Under the pieces are notes generated by a model. The model saw nothing but the letters and a program-made list of their open reading frames with translations, did not search any database and had not been told where the DNA came from. Both the position numbers and the translations under genes were made by a program. This document shows, one piece after another, positions 1-7,712 of a stretch of 64,000 nt of DNA (position 1 is the stretch's first letter; the number at the start of each line of letters is the position of its first letter). The stretch lies in contig NZ_LYPB01000092.1 of the NCBI RefSeq assembly GCF_001653565.1, positions 282,140 to 346,139 on the forward strand. The letters are read 5' to 3'. The DNA is from Paenibacillus oryzisoli. Lineage in GTDB: Bacteria > Bacillota > Bacilli > Paenibacillales > NBRC-103111.

Positions 1-307
1 AACCGAAAAACAAATTAAAATTGCTTCAGTAGAAATAAAGAAAAAATTCCAAAACCATACACATAACTTCAAATTGGATCAAACAAAACTCTCCGAATTC
101 TTAAGAAAATGTGAATCGGATGAAGTTATATTACAAGAGGCAAAGGATCGTGAAGTTCAAAATGCTTCTAAAGTAAACCGTGGAAAAAAAACCAATAACA
201 CAACCTCCTACTCAAATTCGATAGAACAACAAGTTCCCATCGCTGAAATTGATCATGATGATGAGATTCCAACAGATAGTGGAGTACGATATGGAGAGTT
301 TTTTTAA
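1..307 (+). CDS. C-terminal tail of TnsB-like transposase (partial)
   Basis: The reading frame is open from base 2 of the window to the stop at 305-307, so this is the end of a longer gene. The visible part is a hydrophilic, Lys/Asn-rich tail ending in an acidic patch. It holds no catalytic DDE residues, which would lie upstream. In Tn7-like systems the extreme C-terminus of TnsB contacts TnsC, and the position directly before a TnsC-like ATPase gene supports that reading. A TTG at 74 could start a short protein but has no ribosome site. The identity rests on context more than on sequence. Confidence 0.6.
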   Translation, partial: TEKQIKIASVEIKKKFQNHTHNFKLDQTKLSEFLRKCESDEVILQEAKDREVQNASKVNRGKKTNNTTSYSNSIEQQVPIAEIDHDDEIPTDSGVRYGEFF

Positions 308-380
308 GAAAGTATAGATAATGGATAACTGAAATCTATATTTCTATCATGTAAATACATTAAAGGGAGCAAAAATTGCC

Positions 381-1511
381 ATGACTCAAGATGGAAAAAC
401 CTACATATTCACTAATGAATTGCTTTATGCATCTAGTGATGAACGAAAGACTTACTTCAAAAATTTGTTTATTCAGCATCCAAAATTAAATAACGCACTA
501 AATGAAGTAACTAAAAAAATCCTTACCAATCGGACTCCAATAGTATTATTATTCGGACCAAGTGGTGTAGGAAAATCGACCTTACTTAAGAAATTACTAG
601 AAAACATAACAACAATGAATCAGCAAGAGATGGAAATAAATAAAGGATTCATCCCAGCAATCTACGTGGAAGCTAAAGCTACAGACAAATTTAATTGGGG
701 AGATTATTTTAGAAGTGCTCTTATTGCCTTATATGAGCCACTAATAGAACATAAAATCGTCCCCTCCCAACTAGGAGCATTTGAAATAACTTCATCGTCT
801 CGGAAAACACATTCTGCACTTCGTTGGTCTTACGAATTAGCGTTACAACATAGAAAAACGTTGGCTGTAATCGTAGATGAAGCTCAACATTTTGCAAGGG
901 TTGCAAGAGGCAGTAAGTTACAAGACCAGATGGATGTTATAAAATCTTTAGCCAATATCACGAGAACACCACATATTTTAGCTGGGACATATGAAAACTT
1001 GGTATTTAGAAATCTAAGTGCCCAACTTAGTAATAGAAGCGAAGACGTGCACCTTTCACGATATAGATATGAGGTCGTAAAAGAAAGAGAAGCTTTTGCC
1101 CATGTGTTTAGAACATTTATAGACCACCTTCCAGTTCAAAAAAAAGATGACTTAATACACCAGTGGAAATTCATATATGAAAGAAGTCTCGGCCTTGTTG
1201 GTGTGTTAAAAAAATGGTTCGAAATGGCACTAAACGAATGCATCGATGAGCCGAATAATTTGGGAACAGAAATTACAGGAAAGCATTTTGAGAACACAGC
1301 TTACTCAGTTAAACAGTGTGAGATTATGATGGACGAGATCGAACGAGGCGAAGGACTCTTATATGATGCACTTGATGACAGAGTTAAATTACTGAAAAGA
1401 TTGAATCTTGAAAAGTCAAACACCGAACAGAGTACCACAAAAGAAGCCCTCAAGAGTACTGGAAGAAAACCATATCAACGGAAGAAAAAAAGAGATAAAG
1501 TAGGTATTTGA
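381..1511 (+). CDS. TnsC/TniB-like AAA+ transposition ATPase
   Basis: A 376-residue AAA+ protein. The Walker A motif GPSGVGKSTLL is near residue 60 and the Walker B motif VIVDEAQHF near residue 160, followed by a sensor-type LAGTYEN segment. In Tn7-family elements this ATPase bridges the target-selection protein (TniQ/TnsD) and the transposase TnsB and decides when insertion occurs. The length is greater than classic TniB (about 300) and shorter than Tn7 TnsC (about 555). The C-terminus is very basic (RKKKRDK), plausibly binding DNA or TnsB. The ATG at 381 has a GGGAG ribosome site about 11 nt upstream. It is followed at once by the tniQ-like gene. Confidence 0.85.
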   Translation: MTQDGKTYIFTNELLYASSDERKTYFKNLFIQHPKLNNALNEVTKKILTNRTPIVLLFGPSGVGKSTLLKKLLENITTMNQQEMEINKGFIPAIYVEAKATDKFNWGDYFRSALIALYEPLIEHKIVPSQLGAFEITSSSRKTHSALRWSYELALQHRKTLAVIVDEAQHFARVARGSKLQDQMDVIKSLANITRTPHILAGTYENLVFRNLSAQLSNRSEDVHLSRYRYEVVKEREAFAHVFRTFIDHLPVQKKDDLIHQWKFIYERSLGLVGVLKKWFEMALNECIDEPNNLGTEITGKHFENTAYSVKQCEIMMDEIERGEGLLYDALDDRVKLLKRLNLEKSNTEQSTTKEALKSTGRKPYQRKKKRDKVGI

Positions 1512-1566
1512 ATTTGCATAAATCGTACGATTATGAATGTAACTTTTGAAGGTGAGCTGATTTGCA

Positions 1567-2427
1567 ATAAACTCCTACACAGAAACTGATACGTTAATAT
1601 GCGAAAGAACTAAAATTTATCCACTCGCTCCTTTCGGAACTGGCTCTCTCTTTGTGGAGAGCTTACCAAACTACTTAGAGAGACTAACTAATGCACACTG
1701 CTTGTCATGGCCAACTTTTGCATCAAAGCTTCTATACCCTGAACTAAGAAAAGTTAGTTCAAAACAGCGCCTGATAAATCTTAACGTTACAAGCCATGAT
1801 TTTGTATCTGGACTATGTGCCACTTTAAGCCAAATCTCTCGTCGTGAAGATATTGAACAAATGACAATGATTTATTGGTGTAATATCATTAGTGCAAAAA
1901 AACTTTTTCGAGAGTTTAGAGCCTGGTGTCCTTTATGTATACATGACCAGCTCACTAAGTACCCTCTCCCCTATGAACCGTTACTGTGGACGTTAGAAGG
2001 TGTACGAGTTTGTACTATTCATAATGTTAAATTAGAGGATCATTGTCCCATCTGTAAAAAACAAACTCCATATTTCCATTGCAAAAGCCCATATGCTTTT
2101 TGTGTTAACTGCAATGCGTTCGTTGGCGATAGTAGAAATCTAATTGCAGTTCAAAATAATAACGATCTTGATCTTTCGAATTGTATCGGTAGATTAATAA
2201 CATATGAAAAAAAAGGAGCACAACCTAACAGCACAACTTTCATCGAAAAAGTAGGTCGATATATAAAGAAAAATTACAAGAGTAACCTATCAGAATTTTC
2301 AAAAGCGATACGAGTTCCAGAAAGAGAAGTAATCAATATTTTTTGTGAGGGTCAAACCCCACGGTTAGAAACGATCGCTAAAATTTGTACCCACATGAAG
2401 AAGTCATTGCATCAAATAGCGAAATAA
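1567..2427 (+). CDS. TniQ/TnsD-like target-selection protein, start codon irregular
   Basis: Zinc-ribbon TniQ-family protein. Cysteine pairs occur in WCPLCIHD, CTIHN, HCPICKKQ and CVNC, and a helix-turn-helix-like segment lies at the C-terminus. TniQ proteins choose the insertion site and recruit TnsC. The first plausible start is GTG at 1654, but the same frame is open back to 1561 and encodes YPLAPFGTGSLFVESLPNYL, the usual beginning of TniQ proteins. The only close ribosome site (AAGGTGAG, 1549-1556) serves a TTG at 1562 that hits a stop after two codons in another frame. Either an ATA at 1567 is used or one base was lost in the A run near 1566-1571. The coordinates take the extended frame. 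Confidence 0.75.
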   Translation: MNSYTETDTLICERTKIYPLAPFGTGSLFVESLPNYLERLTNAHCLSWPTFASKLLYPELRKVSSKQRLINLNVTSHDFVSGLCATLSQISRREDIEQMTMIYWCNIISAKKLFREFRAWCPLCIHDQLTKYPLPYEPLLWTLEGVRVCTIHNVKLEDHCPICKKQTPYFHCKSPYAFCVNCNAFVGDSRNLIAVQNNNDLDLSNCIGRLITYEKKGAQPNSTTFIEKVGRYIKKNYKSNLSEFSKAIRVPEREVINIFCEGQTPRLETIAKICTHMKKSLHQIAK

Positions 2428-2446
2428 CTTTTAATACGTTGATATA

Positions 2447-2480
2447 AAAAATAAGGATGGACTATCCATCCTTATTTTTT
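2447..2480 (+). terminator. Rho-independent terminator after tniQ
   Basis: Stem AAATAAGGATGG / CCATCCTTATTT with a 5-nt loop, followed by a T run. It lies 20 nt after the tniQ stop and closes the transposition operon. Confidence 0.9.
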
Positions 2481-2540
2481 TGTTCCAATTTGTTTTCTTT
2501 TTTGATGATATCGAAGTACTTATGCTTCCATTTTTATACT

Positions 2541-2654
2541 TTGGCAATTATATGGTTCAAAGGCTAATGGTCATGCTAATCGAAATCGCCGTTTTAGTTA
2601 CAATTTTGGCAAGCTTATGGTATAAATGATGGCAATTTTATCGGTTAAGTGACA
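2541..2654. repeat. Transposon right-end repeats (candidate TnsB sites) and terminus
   Basis: Three similarly oriented repeats: TTGGCAATTATATGGTT (2541-2557), TTGGCAAGCTTATGGTA (2606-2622) and ATGGCAATTTTATCGGTT (2629-2646). The last abuts the terminal TGACA (2650-2654, TGTCA read inward). Clustered repeats of about 20 bp at the ends are the binding sites of TnsB in Tn7-like elements. The match to that arrangement is seen; binding is inferred. Confidence 0.7.
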
Positions 2655-4945
2655 GAGGCTGTGCTAGGGGAATTGCGCGGATCACGCAGATATTCCAGTA
2701 CTGCCGCTTCGGATTCTTTCTCCATGTCTCCTGTAAAAAGCCAACGAGTTCCTTGCATTTCGAGCAAGAAGACAACGGATCTCGCATTCTGCTCTTTGAC
2801 AATTTCAACCGTCGTTGAATTTGTTTCAAGCGGGTAAATCACCTGCAATTTCGTAACGGGATCAATGGGAATCCAATCTTCTACTTGCGCAGGTAATAAG
2901 GGGACTTTCTTTTGAACCAATGTGGAAAAAAAGGTCGTCATGGCGCTACTCTCTTTAAATGTGCCATTAAATAGAAACTGCTTCACGGGAATCTGTTCAA
3001 TAACAGCCTGTAAACCACCACTGTGGTCCGCATCCTCATGCGTAAGTACGAGAAGAACAAGACTTTGAATGCCTCTTTTTTTGAGCAGAGGAACTAGCAG
3101 TTTTTGCCCGACTTCAAATGGATCCTTACGAATTTTCCACTCATCCCCCGCCTTACGGAATGTAAGTGTCCCTCCTCCATCAATTAAAATATGACGACCG
3201 TACGGCGTTCGAATCAGAATCGCATCCCCTTGCCCAACATCAATAAATTGGACTAGACCTGTTCGCTGAAACCGATTTGGTGAATATCCCATCCATAACA
3301 GGATAAGAAAGCCAGCTATTGCAAGAAAGAGACTCAGTTTAATCGGCATTCGCTGTGCACTTCCCTTCAGATCAACCTCCAATTGGATTGGTATCTCATC
3401 CTTCGAGCTTAGGTAACTGCGATGCCAGAGTAGATAGATAATAACGAGAAATCCATAGTAAAAACAGATCCATGCCATACTTGGCGATGGCCAAATCATA
3501 GTGAGATGAGGAATCTGCTGAAGTTGATCCGTAATCCAGAATATCGCTTGATTCAGCCATGTGATGAGTTGACCAATTCTTTGACCTAACGGAATGTAAA
3601 CTAACCCAAGTGCTAATGCGACTAACCCTGCTGGAAACACAATCATACTGATGACAGGGACTAACACGGCATTCGCCAGCCAAGATAACAATGAAAATTG
3701 ATTGAAATAGTAAATCGAAACTGGAAAAGAAACAGATTGGGAGACGAGTGTGATGGCGAGGGTGTTTTTGAGTGTGGATGAAGTCATCCATGGGGATATT
3801 AAGATCGTTACTCTCTGTACCCCAAGGATAAGTCCGAGTGTGACTAGGAAGGAAAGCTGGAAGCTGACGTCAAGTAAGAAGTACGGGTCCCATACAAGCA
3901 TCGACCAAGCGGCCAGTGCTAAGATGTGCAGCACTTCTTTCATTCCTCCTCGGCGCGCAGCATATAACGCAATCATCGACATGAGACCTGCCCTAACGAT
4001 GGACGGTGATGCCCCAGTGACGAGAACGTAGAACGGGAGCAGGCACATGCATATGAGCAAATAGGTTTCCTTCGTCACTTGAAATCGCCGCAAAACCCAG
4101 ATGCATACACCTAAGAAAACAGCGATATTTAATCCTGAGATTGCTAAAATATGCGTTAGTCCCAGCTCCGAAAATTGCTGGAAACGGTCAGGATCCAGAT
4201 CGTCCGTGAGGCCGATCAACATGCTTTTCATGAATCCCGCTTGCGACGCGGGAAAGATCACGTCCATTCGCCTGCTGAGCGCAGCGCGCAGCTCGTCGTT
4301 CCAGCGCAGCAGCTGGACGACGCTGAAGTGCGCCGCCGCAGGCTGCACCTGCGCCTGATCCACCCCTTTGGCTGAAAGCAGCCAATGGGTGTGGTGAAGG
4401 CGCAGGTATCGGCGGTAGTCGAAGCCGCCGAAGTTGCGTGCCGGGGACGGGCTGCGCAGCGTCCCCGTTAGCGTCAGGGCGTCGCCGCGGCGCCAGCCCG
4501 ACGCCACGGTCTGCTGCGCCTGCTCCATCAGGCGCAGCGACACCTGCACGCTTTCCCCGCGAAGCGGGAAAGCGGTGCCCTCTGGGAAGCGGACGGACTC
4601 CGCTTCCAGGGTGAAGCTAGCCCTGTCACCGTCAATGGTGACAGGGCTAGCAAACCGACCGAGCAGCGTGACCTCGCTGCCCGCCTCGCCCACCTGCCCC
4701 TGCTGCGCCAGCGGCAGGGCAGTGATATTGCGCTGGTCGTTCCCTTGATAATAGCCGTAGGCTATTAAGACCAGCAGCAGAGCGCCCAGCGGCTGGCGGC
4801 CAGGCAGCCGCAGCGCGTAAATAACTAAAAGCGCGGCTAGCAGCAGCGCGCTGGTCATCCATGTCAGCCACGCGATCTCAGTATAGATCGCGAGCACATA
4901 GCCACTTATCCACAGACAGCAACCTTGAACAACCGGTCTTTTCAC
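2645..4945 (-). CDS. comEC: ComEC, DNA-uptake channel, 3'-truncated by transposon
   Basis: Polytopic competence protein that carries transforming single-stranded DNA across the membrane. It has N-terminal membrane helices, the Competence domain (GLTHILAISGLNIAVFLG near residue 270), more helices, and a C-terminal metallo-beta-lactamase domain with THEDADHSGG near residue 635 and FTGDME near 738. The GTG at 4945 has an AAGGAG site 10 nt upstream. The frame runs across the transposon boundary at 2654/2655: the stop TAA (2645-2647) and the last two to three residues are transposon sequence. The conserved KxxHHGS segment expected after the TGD motif is missing, together with the rest of the domain, so the protein is probably impaired. 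The N-terminal third (about 4190-4880) is more GC-rich than the remainder. Confidence 0.9.
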   Translation of the reverse strand: MKRPVVQGCCLWISGYVLAIYTEIAWLTWMTSALLLAALLVIYALRLPGRQPLGALLLVLIAYGYYQGNDQRNITALPLAQQGQVGEAGSEVTLLGRFASPVTIDGDRASFTLEAESVRFPEGTAFPLRGESVQVSLRLMEQAQQTVASGWRRGDALTLTGTLRSPSPARNFGGFDYRRYLRLHHTHWLLSAKGVDQAQVQPAAAHFSVVQLLRWNDELRAALSRRMDVIFPASQAGFMKSMLIGLTDDLDPDRFQQFSELGLTHILAISGLNIAVFLGVCIWVLRRFQVTKETYLLICMCLLPFYVLVTGASPSIVRAGLMSMIALYAARRGGMKEVLHILALAAWSMLVWDPYFLLDVSFQLSFLVTLGLILGVQRVTILISPWMTSSTLKNTLAITLVSQSVSFPVSIYYFNQFSLLSWLANAVLVPVISMIVFPAGLVALALGLVYIPLGQRIGQLITWLNQAIFWITDQLQQIPHLTMIWPSPSMAWICFYYGFLVIIYLLWHRSYLSSKDEIPIQLEVDLKGSAQRMPIKLSLFLAIAGFLILLWMGYSPNRFQRTGLVQFIDVGQGDAILIRTPYGRHILIDGGGTLTFRKAGDEWKIRKDPFEVGQKLLVPLLKKRGIQSLVLLVLTHEDADHSGGLQAVIEQIPVKQFLFNGTFKESSAMTTFFSTLVQKKVPLLPAQVEDWIPIDPVTKLQVIYPLETNSTTVEIVKEQNARSVVFLLEMQGTRWLFTGDMEKESEAAVLEYLRDPRNSPSTASVT

Positions 4946-5143
4946 TCTTTAATCTCTCCTTCTTTTTTCATTTTCATTTTCATGTTCTTACAATCCATAC
5001 AAAGAACCTCTCCCTCGCGCACCATAATAGCTGCACAAGAAAGAGGTTCTTCCTCCTACCTACAATCATTTAGTTAAAAGTGCTGGATCCTTCAAATTTC
5101 CTCATTCTCTTCCCTGATCACGAATCTTGTTTAATAAATTCAA

Positions 5144-5172
5144 TTGACAGGTAAATGAACTTGCTTTATATT
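5144..5172 (+). promoter_or_regulatory. SigmaA-type promoter of marR-MFS operon
   Basis: TTGACA (5144-5149), a 17-nt spacer and TATATT (5167-5172), 35 nt before the marR start. Confidence 0.8.
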
Positions 5173-5174
5173 CG

Positions 5175-5186
5175 TTGTACATACAA
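5175..5186. promoter_or_regulatory. Candidate MarR operator
   Basis: Inverted repeat TTGTA-CA-TACAA directly downstream of the -10 element, at the expected transcription start. This is where a self-repressing MarR protein would bind. The symmetry is seen; the assignment is inferred. Confidence 0.5.
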
Positions 5187-5206
5187 AATACAATCGGAGG
5201 AATCAT

Positions 5207-5662
5207 ATGACTGACAAACCTCAAGTAACAGAAACCAATGACAATGAAGCTTTCTTGCATCAATGCCTCTACTTCACGACGAATCGGCTTAGTCGGGCAA
5301 TTAGCCGTATGGCTGACGATGCCTTTGCAACAACAGGACTTGCGCCTGCTTACGGTTATTTACTCAGACTGGTTGTCGCCAAACCTGGCATTCCTCAGAA
5401 AGAACTTTCAGAAAAGCTCTATATCACACCGTCCACGCTCACCAGATTTATCGATAAGCTTGAAAACAAACGGCTCGTAGAGCGCCAAGTGAAGGGCAAA
5501 ACTGTGCTCGTCTTTCCTACGGAAAAAGCGCTAGAACTCGAGCCATCCCTTCGCGCAGCTTCGAAGGAACTTCTTCGTTCATATAAAGCTATTCTTGGAG
5601 ATGAAGTCGCGACGATATTGACGCAATCTTTGGAATCAGCCAGTGAGAAATTAGAAATATAA
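5207..5662 (+). CDS. MarR-family transcriptional regulator
   Basis: A 151-residue winged-helix regulator. The DNA-binding part spans about residues 60-105 (KELSEKLYITPSTLTRFIDK followed by a wing near VERQVKGKTVLVF). Such proteins usually repress their own operon and release DNA on binding a small aromatic or oxidised ligand. The ATG has a CGGAGG site 6 nt upstream. The gene lies 12 nt before the MFS transporter gene and behind a clear promoter with a palindrome, so it probably controls that transporter. The pair is oriented opposite to the flanking comE genes, which suggests a later insertion in the locus. The ligand is unknown. Confidence 0.85.
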   Translation: MTDKPQVTETNDNEAFLHQCLYFTTNRLSRAISRMADDAFATTGLAPAYGYLLRLVVAKPGIPQKELSEKLYITPSTLTRFIDKLENKRLVERQVKGKTVLVFPTEKALELEPSLRAASKELLRSYKAILGDEVATILTQSLESASEKLEI

Positions 5663-5674
5663 GTTGAGGTGTAG

Positions 5675-6940
5675 ATGATGAATCAAACAAAAAGCAAGAT
5701 ACATTACGGCTGGATCATTGTATTGCTGACGTTTGTCACATTACTTGTGTCAGCAGGCATCCGTTCCATGCCCAGCGTCTTAATGATCCCTTTCCAAGAA
5801 GAATTCGGTTGGAGCCGCGGGGCGATATCCAGTGTTGCTTCTATCGGAATTTTGTTATATGGACTTGTAGGTCCGTTTTCTGCAGCACTGTTATTACGTT
5901 TTGGAATCCGCAAGGTTGTTTTGCTCGCATTATCCGTCTTAGGTGCCAGCCTTGCCGTCACACCGCTAATTACTTCCTTATGGCAATTCGATTTGCTATG
6001 GGGAGTCGTTTCAGGTCTTGCAAGTGGAATGATGGCCAATGTACTTGGAATTACGGTCAGCAATCTATGGTTCGTCAAACGCAAGGGACTCGTAGTTGGC
6101 ATACTAACAGCAAGCGCAGCAACGGGGCAGCTGTTATTCCTCCCTTTAATAGCAAAGGTGACTTCTGATTACGGCTGGCGGTATGCGATGTATGCAGCAG
6201 TAGTCGCTATCCTAGTAGTGTTTATTCTTGTAGCACTATGGATGAAGAACAATCCTTCCGATGTTGGTGCAGCGCCATACGGTACAACGGAAGTTGTAAA
6301 ACCAGAACCTTTCAGGGGCAATGTATTTCTGACCCCTATCCAGAGCCTTGTTACCGCATCTAAAAATAAAACGTTTTGGCTGCTCGCAGGCACCTTCTTC
6401 ATTTGTGGATTCTCGACGAATGGATTGATCGGCACTCACCTCATTGCCGCTTGCGGAGATTTCGGAATGATGGAAGTTGCCGCTGCCGGACTTCTTGCCA
6501 TGATGGGGGCGTTTGATTTATTCGGGACAACGATTTCTGGTTGGTTAACTGACCGATTTGACAGCCGTTGGCTGCTTTTCTGGTACTACGGTCTACGCGG
6601 ATTATCGCTCATATTCCTACCTTATGCATTGGCGACTACACCTTACATGCTCGTCATATTCTCGGTATTTTACGGACTCGATTGGATCGCAACTGTACCG
6701 CCAACTGCTAAACTTGCAGGGGAAACTTTCGGTAAAGAAAAATCGGGCATGATATTCGGCTGGATTGTGGTGGCTCATCAAATCGGGGCATCTTTTGCGG
6801 CATACGGAGCAGGTCTTATGCGTGACTGGCTTGGCAGCTACTCACAAGCCTTCTTCATTGCTGGTCTTGCTTGTTTCATTGCTGCTCTATTCGCAATTCG
6901 TATACAGCGTCAACTTAAAAAGCAAACAGTACTTATGTAA
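5675..6940 (+). CDS. MFS transporter, oxalate/formate-antiporter-like
   Basis: A 421-residue membrane protein with about 12 hydrophobic segments. The N-terminus HYGWIIVLLTFVTLLV followed by FQEEFGWSRGAISS is the pattern of the OFA/monocarboxylate branch of the major facilitator superfamily. It likely moves a small organic acid or a toxic compound; the substrate cannot be told. It is co-transcribed with the MarR gene 12 nt upstream. Two adjacent ATG codons (5675, 5678) are both usable. It converges on comEB. Confidence 0.8.
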   Translation: MMNQTKSKIHYGWIIVLLTFVTLLVSAGIRSMPSVLMIPFQEEFGWSRGAISSVASIGILLYGLVGPFSAALLLRFGIRKVVLLALSVLGASLAVTPLITSLWQFDLLWGVVSGLASGMMANVLGITVSNLWFVKRKGLVVGILTASAATGQLLFLPLIAKVTSDYGWRYAMYAAVVAILVVFILVALWMKNNPSDVGAAPYGTTEVVKPEPFRGNVFLTPIQSLVTASKNKTFWLLAGTFFICGFSTNGLIGTHLIAACGDFGMMEVAAAGLLAMMGAFDLFGTTISGWLTDRFDSRWLLFWYYGLRGLSLIFLPYALATTPYMLVIFSVFYGLDWIATVPPTAKLAGETFGKEKSGMIFGWIVVAHQIGASFAAYGAGLMRDWLGSYSQAFFIAGLACFIAALFAIRIQRQLKKQTVLM

Positions 6941-6992
6941 ATTTTAATCAATTATTTCGCTCAAATATAGACATTGTCATACAAACAGCATT

Positions 6993-7023
6993 GGGAGTTG
7001 TTAATATATATTAGCCAACTCCC
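6993..7023. terminator. Hairpin between convergent MFS and comEB genes
   Basis: GGGAGTTG / CAACTCCC arms enclose an AT palindrome (TAATATATATTA). There is no long T run, so it may be a weak bidirectional terminator. Confidence 0.5.
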
Positions 7024-7101
7024 TTGCTGTCAAATACGAACCAAACACTCCTATTAACGAGAACGTGTCTTAATGGGCTTCGTCAATTCTGGTGCCACCG
7101 A

Positions 7102-7614
7102 TTAGTTCACAACTTCAGATACCGTACCAGCTGGGGGCTCATATGCGGTCAACTGACGGAATGAAATGCCTCTGGCTCCCATTAACTCACTCACCTTCTC
7201 ATGATCCTTCGGATACCCCCGATGAAACACGATCTCGGTTACCCCGCTATTAGCCAACATATTCGCACAAGTCCAGCAAGGTTGGTCCGTCACATAGACG
7301 GTAGAACCTTCGCGATCTTCCCGATCGGTGAACAGTAACAAGTTCTGTTCAGCATGTATGGTGCGAATACAACGGTGCTTCCTTACGACTTCTTCTACAT
7401 CAGCAACGACCTTCAGTTCGATTTCTTCCACGAGCATGCATCCCGCTTCCGTGCAATCTGCTACGCCCATCGGTGCGCCATTATAGGCCGTTCCGAGCAA
7501 CTTTTTCCCTTGAACAAGTACCGCCCCAACATGTCTGCGGTTACACCGCGAGCGCGTGGAGGCCATGTAGGCAATATCGAGGAAATAGGTATCCCAATCT
7601 TTCCGGATGCTCAT
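7102..7614 (-). CDS. comEB: ComEB, dCMP deaminase-like protein
   Basis: A 170-residue cytidine/deoxycytidylate deaminase-fold protein. The zinc site is visible as HAE near residue 90 and PCWTC near residue 110. The family converts dCMP to dUMP; in Bacillus the gene is the second in the late competence comE operon. It lies between comEA and the rest of the locus as expected, but the MarR/MFS pair now separates it from comEC. It starts at ATG 7614 with a GGAGGGAG-type site just upstream. Confidence 0.9.
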   Translation of the reverse strand: MSIRKDWDTYFLDIAYMASTRSRCNRRHVGAVLVQGKKLLGTAYNGAPMGVADCTEAGCMLVEEIELKVVADVEEVVRKHRCIRTIHAEQNLLLFTDREDREGSTVYVTDQPCWTCANMLANSGVTEIVFHRGYPKDHEKVSELMGARGISFRQLTAYEPPAGTVSEVVN

Positions 7615-7712
7615 GATGATTGACTCCCTCCTGATGACATTTCTTTACTCATTTTCGATGTCCAAACTATTTCTAGTATTTTCTCATATTTTGCTAGAAA
7701 TGAAAAGACGAG

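Larger units (their letters stand above)
1..2654 (+). mobile_element. Right end of a Tn7/Tn5053-like transposon inserted in comEC
   Basis: Three co-directional genes in the order TnsB-like tail, TnsC-like ATPase and TniQ-like protein are followed by a terminator, three similar TGGCAA-type repeats and a terminus that reads TGTCACTTAACCG inward from position 2654. TGT/ACA termini and clustered transposase sites are typical of the Tn7/Tn5053/Tn552 families. Directly outside the terminus comEC coding sequence begins, in mid-gene. The left end, the rest of the transposase and any cargo lie before the window. Whether a TnsA endonuclease is present cannot be seen. The 5 bp at 2655-2659 (GAGGC) would be the target-site duplication, checkable only at the left end. 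Confidence 0.8.

Noticed and set aside
1-2654. CRISPR-associated transposon
   Set aside because: No cas gene or repeat array is visible in this part; only the right end is in the window, so it stays an ordinary Tn7/Tn5053-like element for now.
7669-7701. ATTTCTAG / CTAGAAAT inverted repeat between comEA and comEB
   Set aside because: Long AT-rich loop and no T run; could be structural but too weak to call a terminator or operator.
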